Shown piece after piece: positions 17,698-26,727 of a DNA stretch of 64,000 nt; position 1 is the first letter of the stretch; each line of letters starts with the position of its first letter. A model generated the notes under the pieces. The model had not been told where the DNA came from. It saw nothing but the letters and a program-made list of their open reading frames with translations, and made no database searches. The DNA lies in contig CAVZTF010000003.1 in NCBI GenBank assembly GCA_963778185.1, positions 930,001 to 994,000 on the forward strand, in the 5' to 3' direction. This DNA comes from RPQJ01 sp963778185 (GTDB lineage Bacteria; Pseudomonadota; Gammaproteobacteria; Steroidobacterales; Steroidobacteraceae). The translations under genes were made by a program, and so were the position numbers.

Positions 17698-18783
17698 ATG
17701 CGCTCGCCAGGTGCCGGAGCAACGAGATCAGATTCCCTGCAGCGGACGCAGGCACTCCTGGCGGCTCGTGTACATGCCAGCGTATTCCACAATGTGCCGG
17801 ATTTGCTGCGCCGGTTCGGCGCGAACCCGGATGCGGTGCTGCAACGGGCCGGCCTGGCCGCAGGAGCCCTCGCGGCCCCGGACCGCACCCTGACTTTCGC
17901 GGATGCCGACGGCCTCCTCACGACCTGTCGACGGGTGACGAATTGCCCGCACTTCGGCCTGCTGGTCGGACAGGACGCCGGATTGAATGAACTCGGGCTC
18001 GCAGGCCAGCTGGCGCGCAACGCCGCAACGGTCGGCGACGCCTTGCGCGACGTGATGAAGCATTTCGTGCTGCACGACACGGGCGGGACGCCGTCCATCT
18101 CCATCCACGGAGACGCTGCGAGCTTTGGCTATGACATACACACGCCGGGGATCGCGAACCTGGACCAGATCTACGACATCGCGGCGGCGACGGCCTTCAA
18201 CGCACTGAAGGAATTGTGTGGCCCGGACTGGCGACCGCACGCTGTCCTGCTGCCAAGGGTCCGGCCGTCCGACATCGGCCCGTATCGGAGACTGTTCGGA
18301 GCGCCGCTGAAATTCAATGCTGCACGGCAGGCGATCGTCTTCAGCGCAACCTGGCTCGCCCGGCCCATTGCAGGCGCGGACCCCCTCATCCGCACGCTCC
18401 TCGAGGATCGCGCCCGGCAGTCGATCGATCATCTGCGTCCCCTGCTCGACGGGGACGTGCGTCGGGCCATTCGCGCGCTGCTGGTCTCGGGCGAGTGCTC
18501 GCGGGAAGCCGTTGCCCGGCGCCTGGGCATGCATCACCGCAGCCTCAATCGCCGCCTGCAGACGGTTGGCATGACGTTTCGAAGTCTGCTCGACGAGACT
18601 CGCTTCGAGATGTCGCAGCAGCTGCTGTGCGATACGCGGCTCCCGGTCGCGCGGGTTTCCCGCGCCGTCGGCTTCGCGGACCCCACGGTCTTCACGCGTG
18701 CCTTTCGTCGCTGGTCCGGACGGACCCCCCGTGAGTTTCGGACGGCGCTGTCCGGGCCCCAGGCATCGCGCTTGAACGAATAG
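17698..18783 (+). CDS. AraC family transcriptional regulator (OruR/ArgR-like)
   Basis: A 361-residue regulator with an N-terminal arabinose-binding-like domain (about 30-220) and a C-terminal AraC helix-turn-helix pair (about 250-350), seen in AVARRLGMHHRSLNRRLQT and VARVSRAVGFADPTVFTRAF followed by the FRRWSGRTPREFR signature. Proteins of this layout respond to small metabolites. It sits directly before the DUF3604 operon, and 21-bp-spaced CGAATAGTC repeats begin at its own stop codon, so that operon is the probable target. A related CGAATAGAC copy lies 19 bases before its own ATG, which suggests autoregulation. Confidence 0.88.
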   Translation: MRSPGAGATRSDSLQRTQALLAARVHASVFHNVPDLLRRFGANPDAVLQRAGLAAGALAAPDRTLTFADADGLLTTCRRVTNCPHFGLLVGQDAGLNELGLAGQLARNAATVGDALRDVMKHFVLHDTGGTPSISIHGDAASFGYDIHTPGIANLDQIYDIAAATAFNALKELCGPDWRPHAVLLPRVRPSDIGPYRRLFGAPLKFNAARQAIVFSATWLARPIAGADPLIRTLLEDRARQSIDHLRPLLDGDVRRAIRALLVSGECSREAVARRLGMHHRSLNRRLQTVGMTFRSLLDETRFEMSQQLLCDTRLPVARVSRAVGFADPTVFTRAFRRWSGRTPREFRTALSGPQASRLNE

Positions 18784-18806
18784 TCCATCCTCAGTCGCGA
18801 ATAGTC
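18777..18806 (+). promoter_or_regulatory. Direct repeat CGAATAGTC, 21-bp period (candidate AraC operator)
   Basis: Two perfect 9-base copies start at 18777 and 18798, so they lie on the same face of the helix two turns apart, as AraC-type sites do. A third near-copy, CGAATAGAC, is at 17679-17687 before the AraC gene, and both the first copy and that one continue into CCATCC. Confidence 0.55.
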
Positions 18807-18893
18807 GGAAGAATACGCGCTGAAGGCTGGACGGCGCATGGCGCGGCGCGAAGAATTCAATGCTCAAACCCGGGTCGCAGGGGAGTCAGGGGC

Positions 18894-20867
18894 ATGATGC
18901 ACATCGGACACGGCCAGCGTACAGCCGGAATACTGGGCCTTGCCGTCAACGCAACATTCGCCGCCGCGATGCTCGTGGCGCCCGCGGCAGGGGCCGAAGG
19001 TGATGCTGGCCAGCTGGACAAGGCCAAGGCAGAGAAGGTCTTCCCCGCGCAGAAGCTCTATTCGTCGTACGCGGGCCGCAGCTTCCCGACTCGCCCTTAT
19101 TTCGGCGACACCCACCTGCACACGGCGTTCTCGATGGACGCGGGAGCGTTCGGCGCGCGCCTGACGCCCCGCGACGCCTACGTGTTCGCCAAGGGAAACG
19201 AGTTGAAATCCTCGAGCGGCCAGCCCGCGAAGCTGTCGCGGCCGCTCGACTTCCTGGTGGTGGCCGACCACTCGGACGGAATGGGCTTCTTCCCGATGGT
19301 CATGGCCGGCGGCGCGGACATCATGGGCGACCCGCAGGGCCGGAAGTGGCATGAAATGATCCTGTCGGGCCAGGGCGCCGACGCTGCCCTGGACATCATC
19401 CGCAACTTCGGGATGGGCACGATTTCGAAGGCAATATTCCCGGTCCCGGGCACGCGCGCTTACCAGAGCGCCTGGGACGAGACCGTCAAGGCGGCCGAGG
19501 ATGCGAACGAGCCGGGCCGCTTCACCGCCTTCATCGGCTACGAATGGACGTCGAACACCGGCGGCAACAACCTCCATCGCAATGTCATCTTCCGCGACGA
19601 CGCGACCAAGGCCGGCACCGTCGTGCCGTATACGACGATGCAGCCCCTGGGCAGCGACAACCCGGTGGACCTGTGGAAGTGGATGGCCGGGTTCGAAGAG
19701 AAGACCGGCGGCAACGTGCTCGCCATCGCCCACAACGGCAACCTGTCGAACGGCCGCATGTTTCCGACGGTGGAAGCCTTCGGCAAGCCGGTGGACCGTT
19801 CCTACGCGGAATCGCGCGCCAGGTGGGAACGCCTCTACGAGGCTACGCAGACCAAGGGCGACGGCGAGGCCCATCCGTTCCTGTCGCCCAACGACGAGTT
19901 CGCGAACTTCGAGAAGTGGGACAAGGGCAACCTCGACGGCAGCGTGCCAAAGACGAAGGACATGCTCGAGTTCGAGTACGCGCGGTCTGGCCTCAAGAAC
20001 GGACTGGCGCTCGAGCAGAAGCTCGGCGTGAACCCCTACAAGTTCGGCCTGGTCGGCAGCAGCGACGCCCACACGGGTCTCGCCGCGATGGAGGAGGACA
20101 ACTTCTTCGGCAAGACGGCCCCGCAGGAGCCGAGCGCAGAGCGCATGACCAAGACGTTCTTCGCCGACCCGAGGACCGGCGTCAAGGTCATGGACTGGGA
20201 GGTTTCGGCCTCCGGCTACGCGGCCGTGTGGGCCACGGAAAACACCCGCGAAGCGCTGTTCGACGCGATGGAGCGCCGTGAGACGTACGCGACCACCGGC
20301 ACGCGCGTCATCGTGCGGTTCTTCGGCGGCTGGGACTTCGAGCCGCAGGACGCAGGCAACCGCCTGCCCGCCGCCATCGGCTACGGCAAGGGCGTGCCCA
20401 TGGGAGGCGACCTGAGTGCCGCGCCCTCCGGCAAGTCGCCGACCTTCCTGGTCGCCGCGCTGAAGGATCCCCTCGGTGCGAACCTCGATCGCATCCAGAT
20501 CGTCAAGGGCTGGCTCGACACCAAGGGCGAGTTGCACGAGAAGGTTCATGACGTCGCCTGGGGCGATGCCGACACGCGCAAGCCAGGGGTCGACGGCAAG
20601 GTGCCGCCGGTCGGCAGCACGGTGGACGTGGCGAACGCCAGCTGGACCAACACCATCGGCGACCCCGAGCTGATCGCGGTCTGGAAGGATCCCGCCTTCG
20701 ATCCGAAGCAGCGCGCTTTCTACTATGCCCGCGTGATCGAGATCCCGACGCCGCGCTGGACCGCCTACGACGCCAGGTTCTATGGGATCCAGCCCCTGCC
20801 GGGGACGACGATGAGTCTGCAGGAGCGCGCCTACACCTCGCCGATCTGGTACACGCCGGGCCGCTGA
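18894..20867 (+). CDS. DUF3604 domain exported protein (PHP-like)
   Basis: A 657-residue exported protein. The signal peptide (NATFAAAMLVAPAAGA) is followed by the DUF3604 domain, whose conserved start YFGDTHLHTAFSMDAGAFG resembles the metal-binding HxH of PHP phosphoesterases; DFLVVADHSDGMG, GSSDAHTG and FDAMERRETYATTGTR are further family signatures. The function is not established; a metal-dependent hydrolase of the periplasm is a reasonable guess. The ATG at 18894 follows GGGGAG. It heads a compact group with a PpiC protein and a HupE/UreJ membrane protein, which I believe accompany DUF3604 genes repeatedly in marine and soil proteobacteria. Confidence 0.9.
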   Translation: MMHIGHGQRTAGILGLAVNATFAAAMLVAPAAGAEGDAGQLDKAKAEKVFPAQKLYSSYAGRSFPTRPYFGDTHLHTAFSMDAGAFGARLTPRDAYVFAKGNELKSSSGQPAKLSRPLDFLVVADHSDGMGFFPMVMAGGADIMGDPQGRKWHEMILSGQGADAALDIIRNFGMGTISKAIFPVPGTRAYQSAWDETVKAAEDANEPGRFTAFIGYEWTSNTGGNNLHRNVIFRDDATKAGTVVPYTTMQPLGSDNPVDLWKWMAGFEEKTGGNVLAIAHNGNLSNGRMFPTVEAFGKPVDRSYAESRARWERLYEATQTKGDGEAHPFLSPNDEFANFEKWDKGNLDGSVPKTKDMLEFEYARSGLKNGLALEQKLGVNPYKFGLVGSSDAHTGLAAMEEDNFFGKTAPQEPSAERMTKTFFADPRTGVKVMDWEVSASGYAAVWATENTREALFDAMERRETYATTGTRVIVRFFGGWDFEPQDAGNRLPAAIGYGKGVPMGGDLSAAPSGKSPTFLVAALKDPLGANLDRIQIVKGWLDTKGELHEKVHDVAWGDADTRKPGVDGKVPPVGSTVDVANASWTNTIGDPELIAVWKDPAFDPKQRAFYYARVIEIPTPRWTAYDARFYGIQPLPGTTMSLQERAYTSPIWYTPGR

Positions 20868-20891
20868 CCGGCGCCCAGGCCCCAGGCTGCG

Positions 20892-21722
20892 ATGAGACGC
20901 TGGCCCAGGGAGCCCCTGCTCCATTTCCTGCTGCTCGGCCTCGCCATCTTTGGCGCATTCGAGGTGCTCGGTCCGAACGAGCAGCCACGGTCGGCGATCG
21001 TGGTCACGCAAGGCATGATCGACGGCCAGGTCGCGGCATTCTCGCGCACCTGGCTGCGCCCGCCCACGCAGCAGGAGGTCGACGAACTGATTCGCGAATA
21101 CGTTCGCGAAGAGGTGTATTACCGCGAGGGCATGGCGCTCGGGCTGGACCGTGACGACACCGTCATTCGTCGGCGGCTGCAGCAGAAGCTCGAGTTCGTC
21201 GCGGAGGCCCGAGGCGTGGCGGCCGAGCCCACGAACGACCAGTTGCGCGACTATCTCGGCGCGCACCCGGATCGGTACCGCACCGATGATCGCGTAACGT
21301 TCATCCAGGTCTACCTGAACCCCGAGCAACACGACGAGGCACTGGCGAAGGACATGGAGCTCCTGCTCGCCGAGTTGCGCGCGGGTGGACCGGCCCTGGA
21401 TCCCACGGCATTGGGCGACCCGACGATGCTCCAGCGCGTGGTCGACGATGCCGCCGTGCGCGAGGTCGCTGGCCAGTTCGGCGACGAGTTCGCCTCGCAG
21501 GTCGCGAAACTGCCGGTCGGTGCGTGGCAGGGCCCAGTCGAGTCCGCGTACGGAGTGCACGCAGTCTTCGTAGGCAACCGCACGGAAGGCCGCGCCCCGC
21601 AACTGGACGAGGTCCGCGATGCAGTGCGACGCGACTGGATGAATGAGCAGCGCATCGCGGCCAATGAGGCCTTCTACCAGTCCCTGCTGCAACGCTACAC
21701 CGTGACGATCGAGGGACGATGA
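20892..21722 (+). CDS. Membrane-anchored PpiC-type peptidyl-prolyl isomerase
   Basis: A 276-residue protein with one N-terminal membrane helix (LLHFLLLGLAIFGAFEVLG) and a periplasmic portion resembling parvulin foldases: an SurA-like helical segment (VDELIREYVREEVYYREGMA) and a divergent PpiC domain (about 135-245, with GPVESAYGVHAVFVGNRTEG). It starts 24 bases after the DUF3604 stop and its TGA overlaps the next ATG. It probably helps fold one of the partner proteins of this operon. Confidence 0.85.
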   Translation: MRRWPREPLLHFLLLGLAIFGAFEVLGPNEQPRSAIVVTQGMIDGQVAAFSRTWLRPPTQQEVDELIREYVREEVYYREGMALGLDRDDTVIRRRLQQKLEFVAEARGVAAEPTNDQLRDYLGAHPDRYRTDDRVTFIQVYLNPEQHDEALAKDMELLLAELRAGGPALDPTALGDPTMLQRVVDDAAVREVAGQFGDEFASQVAKLPVGAWQGPVESAYGVHAVFVGNRTEGRAPQLDEVRDAVRRDWMNEQRIAANEAFYQSLLQRYTVTIEGR

Positions 21723-22711
21723 CGGTGCGCACGCTGCTGCTGGTTCTGCTTTGCCTGGTCGGGGGTACGGTACTTGCCCACGAGGTACGCCCGGCCTATC
21801 TCGACCTGCGCCAGACGGACGCCGACACGTACGAGGTCCTCTGGAAGGTCCCCGCACGGGGCGACGACCTCCGGTTCGGCCTCTACGTCGAATTGCCGCC
21901 GGACTGCACCAACCTCACCGAGCCGCGCGGCGAGTTCATCGGCGGGAGCTACGTCGAGCGCTGGACCGTAAGACGCGCCGGTGGGCTCGACGGGGCGACG
22001 ATCCACATCGCCGGCCTTGCGGCCACCCGGACCGACGTGCTGGCTCGCCTCGAGCGCCTCGACGGCACGACGCAGGTGAACCGGATCACGCCCGCCGCGC
22101 CCTCCTTCGTCGTGGAATCCGCACCCTCCGCAAGAGAGGTCGCGGTGACCTACGTGAAGCTCGGCGTCGAGCACATCCTGCTCGGCGTCGACCACCTGCT
22201 GTTCGTCCTGGCACTCCTGATCCTCGTGCAGGGCACGCACCGTCTCGTCGTGACGGTCACGGCGTTCACGGTGGCGCACAGCCTCACGCTGGCAGGCGCG
22301 TCGCTCGGCCTTCTCGACGTGCCGGGCGCGCCCGTCGAGGCGTGCATCGCGCTCAGTATCGTGTTCGTCGCGGCGGAGATCGTACACGGACGCAGGGGGC
22401 AACCAGGCCTCACGGCGCGACGTCCCTGGATCGTGGCGTTCGTGTTCGGGCTCCTGCACGGGTTCGGCTTTGCCGGGGCGCTGCACGAGATCGGCCTGCC
22501 CCAGACCGACATCCCGCTCGCGCTGCTGTTCTTCAACGTCGGCGTCGAAGTTGGGCAGCTGGTCTTCATTGCCGGCGTGCTCGCGGTCATCGCGCTGGCT
22601 CGCAGGATTCCCGTTGCGACGCCGGCATGGGCCTGGCGCATCCCGCCTTACGCGATCGGCGCCGTCGCCTCGTACTGGCTCATCCAGCGCCTGGCCGTGC
22701 TGGCGGCCTGA
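21719..22711 (+). CDS. HupE/UreJ family membrane protein
   Basis: A 330-residue inner-membrane protein: signal peptide (LLLVLLCLVGGTVLAHEV), a beta-rich periplasmic domain of roughly 130 residues, then the HupE/UreJ_2 membrane domain with KLGVEHILLGVDHLLFVLAL, TVAHSLTLAGASLGLL and GFGFAGALHEIGLP. The conserved His residues in these helices resemble the metal-transport site proposed for HupE nickel permeases. The ATG overlaps the PpiC stop (ATGA). It could import or export a metal needed by the DUF3604 enzyme, which is inference. Confidence 0.88.
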   Translation: MTVRTLLLVLLCLVGGTVLAHEVRPAYLDLRQTDADTYEVLWKVPARGDDLRFGLYVELPPDCTNLTEPRGEFIGGSYVERWTVRRAGGLDGATIHIAGLAATRTDVLARLERLDGTTQVNRITPAAPSFVVESAPSAREVAVTYVKLGVEHILLGVDHLLFVLALLILVQGTHRLVVTVTAFTVAHSLTLAGASLGLLDVPGAPVEACIALSIVFVAAEIVHGRRGQPGLTARRPWIVAFVFGLLHGFGFAGALHEIGLPQTDIPLALLFFNVGVEVGQLVFIAGVLAVIALARRIPVATPAWAWRIPPYAIGAVASYWLIQRLAVLAA

Positions 22712-22789
22712 GTCGTTCCGGCATGGCACGCGCTGCCGTGGGCGGCGACGCCGCTCATGGGGAACGCGAGGGAGGCGACGCGGCGTCCG

Positions 22790-22933
22790 CCACTGGTCGC
22801 GCCTCGCGCCCGGCGCACGCTCGGCGGCCAGCAGCAGCATCGACTCCACCTGCCGCCAGGGCACTTCGTAGCCGATGCCGGCCGTGGTGCTCAGGAACAT
22901 CCCCTGCTCGCAGCTCAGCGAGCTGAAATTGAC
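22790..22933 (-). pseudogene. Remnant of a MscS-family mechanosensitive channel
   Basis: On the minus strand one frame reads VNFSSLSCEQGMFLSTTAG followed by IGYEVPWRQVESMLLLAAER and APG, the beta-domain segment of MscS-like channels (usual form TTVTIGYDVPWRQVEAML). Both ends fall into unrelated sequence within the 403-base gap between the HupE and DUF3313 genes. No start codon or channel helices are present, so it is a decayed fragment. I see nothing else in this gap apart from the ribosome-binding site of the next gene. Confidence 0.6.
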
Positions 22934-23114
22934 GACGCTTCAATAGGGACTTGTGCGCATGTGGAGCGGCGACGGGGAAGCGCGCCACCGCCTTTTGCCT
23001 GTCTGCGCCCCGCTGCCGTAAGCTTCTCCCACTGCCTGCGGCCCGCCTCGACGGACCTGTCGGTGTGTCGGCGATACGTCCCATGATGGGTCGGAAGTTC
23101 AAGGAGAACTCGCG

Positions 23115-23813
23115 ATGACCAGCCTGAAACAGCTTGCTGCACTTGCATTGGTGCTGGTGTTCGGCGCGGGCCTTGCCGACGAGGCGCCCGAGTCCTGGGA
23201 CGGCCTCGTCGAGGTCAAGCCCAAGCGGATGGATGCCGCCTACCTGCTCCCCGGGGCAGATTTCCGTCCGTACACCAAGCTGATGGTCGACCCCACCCAG
23301 GTCGCCTTCAGCAAGGACTGGATGAAGTCGATGAACGACCGGACGCGCGACCTGTCCCGCAGGGTCACGGATGAGGAAGCGGCCAAGATCCTGGAGGCGG
23401 CACGTACGAACTTCGACGACATCTTCCGGGAAGCATTCGCCAAGGCGGGCTACGAGGTCGTGAGCACGCCGGGCCCGGACGTCATGCGGGTGCTGACGGG
23501 GGTCGTGAATCTATACCTGAACGCCCCGGACCCGATGTCGGCGGGACGATCGCGGACGTACACGACGAACGCGGGCGAGGCGACCCTGGTCATCGAGGTC
23601 CGGGATTCCATGACCGGGGCGCTGCTCGGACGCGTGTTCGATCGCCGCGAAACTCGCGATTCGGCCGGTCCCCAGTTCACGACGAGCGCGACGAACGTCA
23701 GTGATTTTCGGGCGCTCTTCAAGCAATGGGCAGGCATTACGGTAAAGGGCCTCGAGGAACTCAAGGCGATCTCACCCGTGCCGATGGACCTCAAGCCGAA
23801 GCAGAAGCTGTAA
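23115..23813 (+). CDS. DUF3313 domain exported protein
   Basis: A 232-residue protein with a signal peptide (LAALALVLVFGAGLA) and the DUF3313 domain: GLVEVKPKRMDAAYLLPGAD near the start, VMRVLTGVVNLYLNAPDP in the middle and EVRDSMTGALLGRVFDRRET near the end. AAGGAGA stands six bases before the ATG. There is no lipobox cysteine, so it is probably a soluble periplasmic or weakly membrane-associated protein. The family is of unknown function. It is followed 69 bases later by the multihaem cytochrome. Confidence 0.85.
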   Translation: MTSLKQLAALALVLVFGAGLADEAPESWDGLVEVKPKRMDAAYLLPGADFRPYTKLMVDPTQVAFSKDWMKSMNDRTRDLSRRVTDEEAAKILEAARTNFDDIFREAFAKAGYEVVSTPGPDVMRVLTGVVNLYLNAPDPMSAGRSRTYTTNAGEATLVIEVRDSMTGALLGRVFDRRETRDSAGPQFTTSATNVSDFRALFKQWAGITVKGLEELKAISPVPMDLKPKQKL

Positions 23814-23882
23814 CTCACGCGGCGCGAAAGGCTGCAGTTGTACGCCGTGTCCCGCCTGGCGGTGCCGATCGGCTGAGCAGTC

Positions 23883-26057
23883 ATGCGCCACAAACTCAGC
23901 CAAGAATGGGCGCTTGGCCTGGGCGCCGCCGCCCTCCTCGTGCTGTCCCTCGTCGCAGTTCGCTTCCTGGGCGGCGACGATCCGCCGGACGCCGGCACGG
24001 CCGCCCTGGCACCGCAAACCCCGGCCTCATCCGTCCAGGCCGAGTTCACGGGGTCGCAGGCCTGTGCTGCCTGCCACGCCGCCGAGTATGCGAGGTGGCA
24101 GGGCTCGCAGCACGCCGTCGCGATGCAGGTCGCGGACGAGCAGTCCGTGCTCGGCGACTTCTCGGGCAAGCGCCTGCGTCACTATGGTGTCACGAGCGAA
24201 TTCTTCCGCCGCGACGGCAGGTTCATGGTTCGAACCGACGGCCCCGATGGCGAGTTGGACGAATTCGAGATCAGGCACACGTTCGGCGTCTACCCCCTGC
24301 AGCAATACCTGGTCGAGCTGCCGGGCGGTCACGTGCAGGCGCTTTCCATCGCCTGGGACGCGCGCGCGAAATCCGACGGCGGGCAGCGCTGGTTCCACCT
24401 GTATCCGAACGAGCCCATCGGCCACGACGACGAACTGCACTGGACGAAGCGGCAGCAGAACTGGAATTACATGTGCGCCGACTGCCACTCGACCAACCTG
24501 CAGAAGAACTACGACGCCGCGAGCGACGCATACGCCACCACGTGGTCGGAGATCAGCGTCGGTTGCGAGGCCTGCCACGGGCCCGGTTCCGCGCACGTCG
24601 CGCTCGCGGAGGCCTCTTCCGCCAGCGGCGAGCCGTTCGCTGCGCGCGGCCTCACCGCAGCACTCGACGAGCGACGGGGCAAGGCATGGACGATCGATCC
24701 CGCCACGGGTAATGCGACGCGCAGCAAGCCGCGCGAGAACGATCGCGAGATCGAGGTCTGTGCGCAGTGCCATTCACGCCGCGGCCAGTTCTCGAACGGC
24801 TACCGGGCAGGCGAGCCCCTGCTCGACCATTACCAGCCCGCGCTGCTGGATGAAGTCCTCTACCATCCGGACGGGCAACAGCGCGACGAGGTCTACAACT
24901 GGGGCTCGTTTCTCTCGAGCCGCATGTACGCGAAGGGTGTGACCTGCGGCGATTGCCACGACCCGCACAGCGGCGAACTTCGGGCCGACGGCAACGGCGT
25001 CTGCGCCCAGTGCCACGCCTCCTCGAAATACGACTCCGCGAGCCACCATTTCCACGCGCCCGGCACGCCCGGCGCGGCCTGCGTGTCGTGCCACATGCGC
25101 ACCGAGACCTACATGGTCGTGGACCCGCGGCACGACCACAGCTTCCGCATCCCGCGACCGGACCTGGGCTCGACGCTCGGCGTGCCCAATGCGTGCAACC
25201 AGTGCCACACCGATCGACCGGCGAAGTGGGCCGCCGACGCGGTCCGCGAGCACTATCCGCAACCCAGGCCCGGATTCCAGGGTTTCGCGGAGGCCTTCGC
25301 CGACGCGGACCGCGACGATCCCGCGGCGACGATCGCGCTGACCCAGGTGGCCGCGAACCAGGACGAATCTGCCATCGCGCGCGCCTCCGCGCTGAGACGC
25401 CTGGCCCGGACTCCGGGCGAGAATGCACTGATAGCAGCAGAAGCCGCGCTCGACGACCCGAGCCCACTGGTACGGGCCGCTGCGATCGAGGCATTCGATG
25501 CGTTGCCGCCGTTGCAGCGCCGCGCACTCCTGCCGTTGCTCGGCGACCCGGTCCGCACGGTGCGAATGCGCGCCGCACGCTCCCTCGCGATGCTGGCCGA
25601 CGATGCCTTCGACCCGGCGGCGCTCGAGGCATTTCGCGAGTCGGCGGACGAATACGTGGCGGCGGAACGCCACAATGCCGACCGCCCCGAGCATCGCACG
25701 AACCTGGGCGGTTTCCTCGCGGAGCGCGGCGACTACGCAGCGGCCGAGGCTGAGTACCGCGAGGCGCTTCGACTCGACACGCGTTTCGTTCCGGCCTGGG
25801 CCAACCTCGCCGACCTGATGCGCGCGAACGGCCGCGAGGCCAACGCAGAGTCCACGCTGCGTGAAGGCCTGGCCCAGTCACCTGCGGATGCGACGCTGCA
25901 CCACGCGCTCGGGCTCTCGCTCGTGCGCCAGCAGCGCAAGGACGAAGCCCTGCGCGAATTGCGGCGGGCCACCGAGCTCGATCCCGGCAACGCCCGCTTC
26001 AAGTACGTCTACGAAGTCGCGCTCGACGAACTGGGCGGCGCAGGCACCGGCCGCTAG
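23883..26057 (+). CDS. Eight-haem c-type cytochrome with HEAT and TPR repeats
   Basis: A 724-residue protein with an N-terminal membrane anchor or uncleaved signal (LGLGAAALLVLSLVAVRFLG) and eight CxxCH haem motifs: CAACH, CADCH, CEACH, CAQCH, CGDCH, CAQCH, CVSCH and CNQCH, all in the first 450 residues. A HEAT-like helical stretch (RASALRRLARTPGENALIAA) and two or three TPRs (EYREALRLDTRFVPAWANLA; RELRRATELDPGNARFKYVY) follow. It should be a periplasmic electron-transfer protein or multihaem oxidoreductase; the order of haem motifs resembles the octahaem cytochrome family. Its redox partner is not apparent. Confidence 0.9.
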   Translation: MRHKLSQEWALGLGAAALLVLSLVAVRFLGGDDPPDAGTAALAPQTPASSVQAEFTGSQACAACHAAEYARWQGSQHAVAMQVADEQSVLGDFSGKRLRHYGVTSEFFRRDGRFMVRTDGPDGELDEFEIRHTFGVYPLQQYLVELPGGHVQALSIAWDARAKSDGGQRWFHLYPNEPIGHDDELHWTKRQQNWNYMCADCHSTNLQKNYDAASDAYATTWSEISVGCEACHGPGSAHVALAEASSASGEPFAARGLTAALDERRGKAWTIDPATGNATRSKPRENDREIEVCAQCHSRRGQFSNGYRAGEPLLDHYQPALLDEVLYHPDGQQRDEVYNWGSFLSSRMYAKGVTCGDCHDPHSGELRADGNGVCAQCHASSKYDSASHHFHAPGTPGAACVSCHMRTETYMVVDPRHDHSFRIPRPDLGSTLGVPNACNQCHTDRPAKWAADAVREHYPQPRPGFQGFAEAFADADRDDPAATIALTQVAANQDESAIARASALRRLARTPGENALIAAEAALDDPSPLVRAAAIEAFDALPPLQRRALLPLLGDPVRTVRMRAARSLAMLADDAFDPAALEAFRESADEYVAAERHNADRPEHRTNLGGFLAERGDYAAAEAEYREALRLDTRFVPAWANLADLMRANGREANAESTLREGLAQSPADATLHHALGLSLVRQQRKDEALRELRRATELDPGNARFKYVYEVALDELGGAGTGR

Positions 26058-26069
26058 CCGCGGGCGCGC

Positions 26070-26720
26070 TCAACGTCCCGCAACGGCGGAAATGTCGCGC
26101 GACTCGATCACGGTGACCCCCGGCGGAGACTGGATCGCGGTCTTCACCATTGCCGCGGCGATGTCGCCCGCCGCCACCGGCCGCCACGCCGCAGGCGCGA
26201 ACCTCAGCGCGTGCTCGCCCAGCCGCTCGAGCGGCCGTGACTCGGCTCGCTCGCCCGCAATGACCGAGGGGCGGAAGATCGCAAGGCCCGGCCAGTCCAT
26301 TGCGCGCAGGGAATCCTCCACCTCGCCCTTCACACGCGAGTAGAAGAACGGCGAGGCACTGCTCGCGCCCAGGGCGCTCACTATCGCGAAATACCGAGCG
26401 CCGTCATCGCGCGTAATCCGCGCGAGGCGCAGCGGATACTCGAGATCCACCTCGCGGAACTTCGCCTTCGAGCCGGCCTTGCGGATCGTCGTGCCGAGCG
26501 CGCAGAAGACGTGGTCGCCGCGCAGGCTCCTGCGCAGGCTGTCGAGCCGGTCGAAGTCCACGACGACCTGCCGAATTTTCGGATGCCGGGCGGCCGCGCC
26601 CAGGTCACGGCGCGTCACGACGATGACGTGCTCGTACCGCGTGGCGGCCGCGAGGCGCTTCAGGCATTCGCCACCGACCAGGCCGGTGGCGCCTGCGAGG
26701 ATGGCCGTCAGCCTGCCCAT
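26070..26720 (-). CDS. NAD(P)H-binding SDR-like protein (TIP30/HTATIP2-like)
   Basis: A 216-residue atypical short-chain dehydrogenase. The nucleotide-binding loop is LAGATGLVGGECLKRL at 8-23, and HVFCALGTTIRKAGSKAKFR and SPFFYSRVKGEVEDSLRAM are the hallmarks of the TIP30/Yer004-like branch, with the YxxxK pair in YSRVKGE. It is the last gene of a minus-strand operon, seven bases after the non-catalytic M16 gene. Substrate unknown; quinone or sugar-nucleotide related roles are possible. Confidence 0.85.
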   Translation of the reverse strand: MGRLTAILAGATGLVGGECLKRLAAATRYEHVIVVTRRDLGAAARHPKIRQVVVDFDRLDSLRRSLRGDHVFCALGTTIRKAGSKAKFREVDLEYPLRLARITRDDGARYFAIVSALGASSASPFFYSRVKGEVEDSLRAMDWPGLAIFRPSVIAGERAESRPLERLGEHALRFAPAAWRPVAAGDIAAAMVKTAIQSPPGVTVIESRDISAVAGR

Positions 26721-26727
26721 GCGGCGC

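Noticed and set aside
18864..21857. Antisense open frame of about 1000 codons opposite DUF3604 and PpiC
   Set aside because: No family motif, strong Arg/Ala/Val bias typical of antisense frames in high-GC DNA, and real genes with ribosome-binding sites lie opposite.
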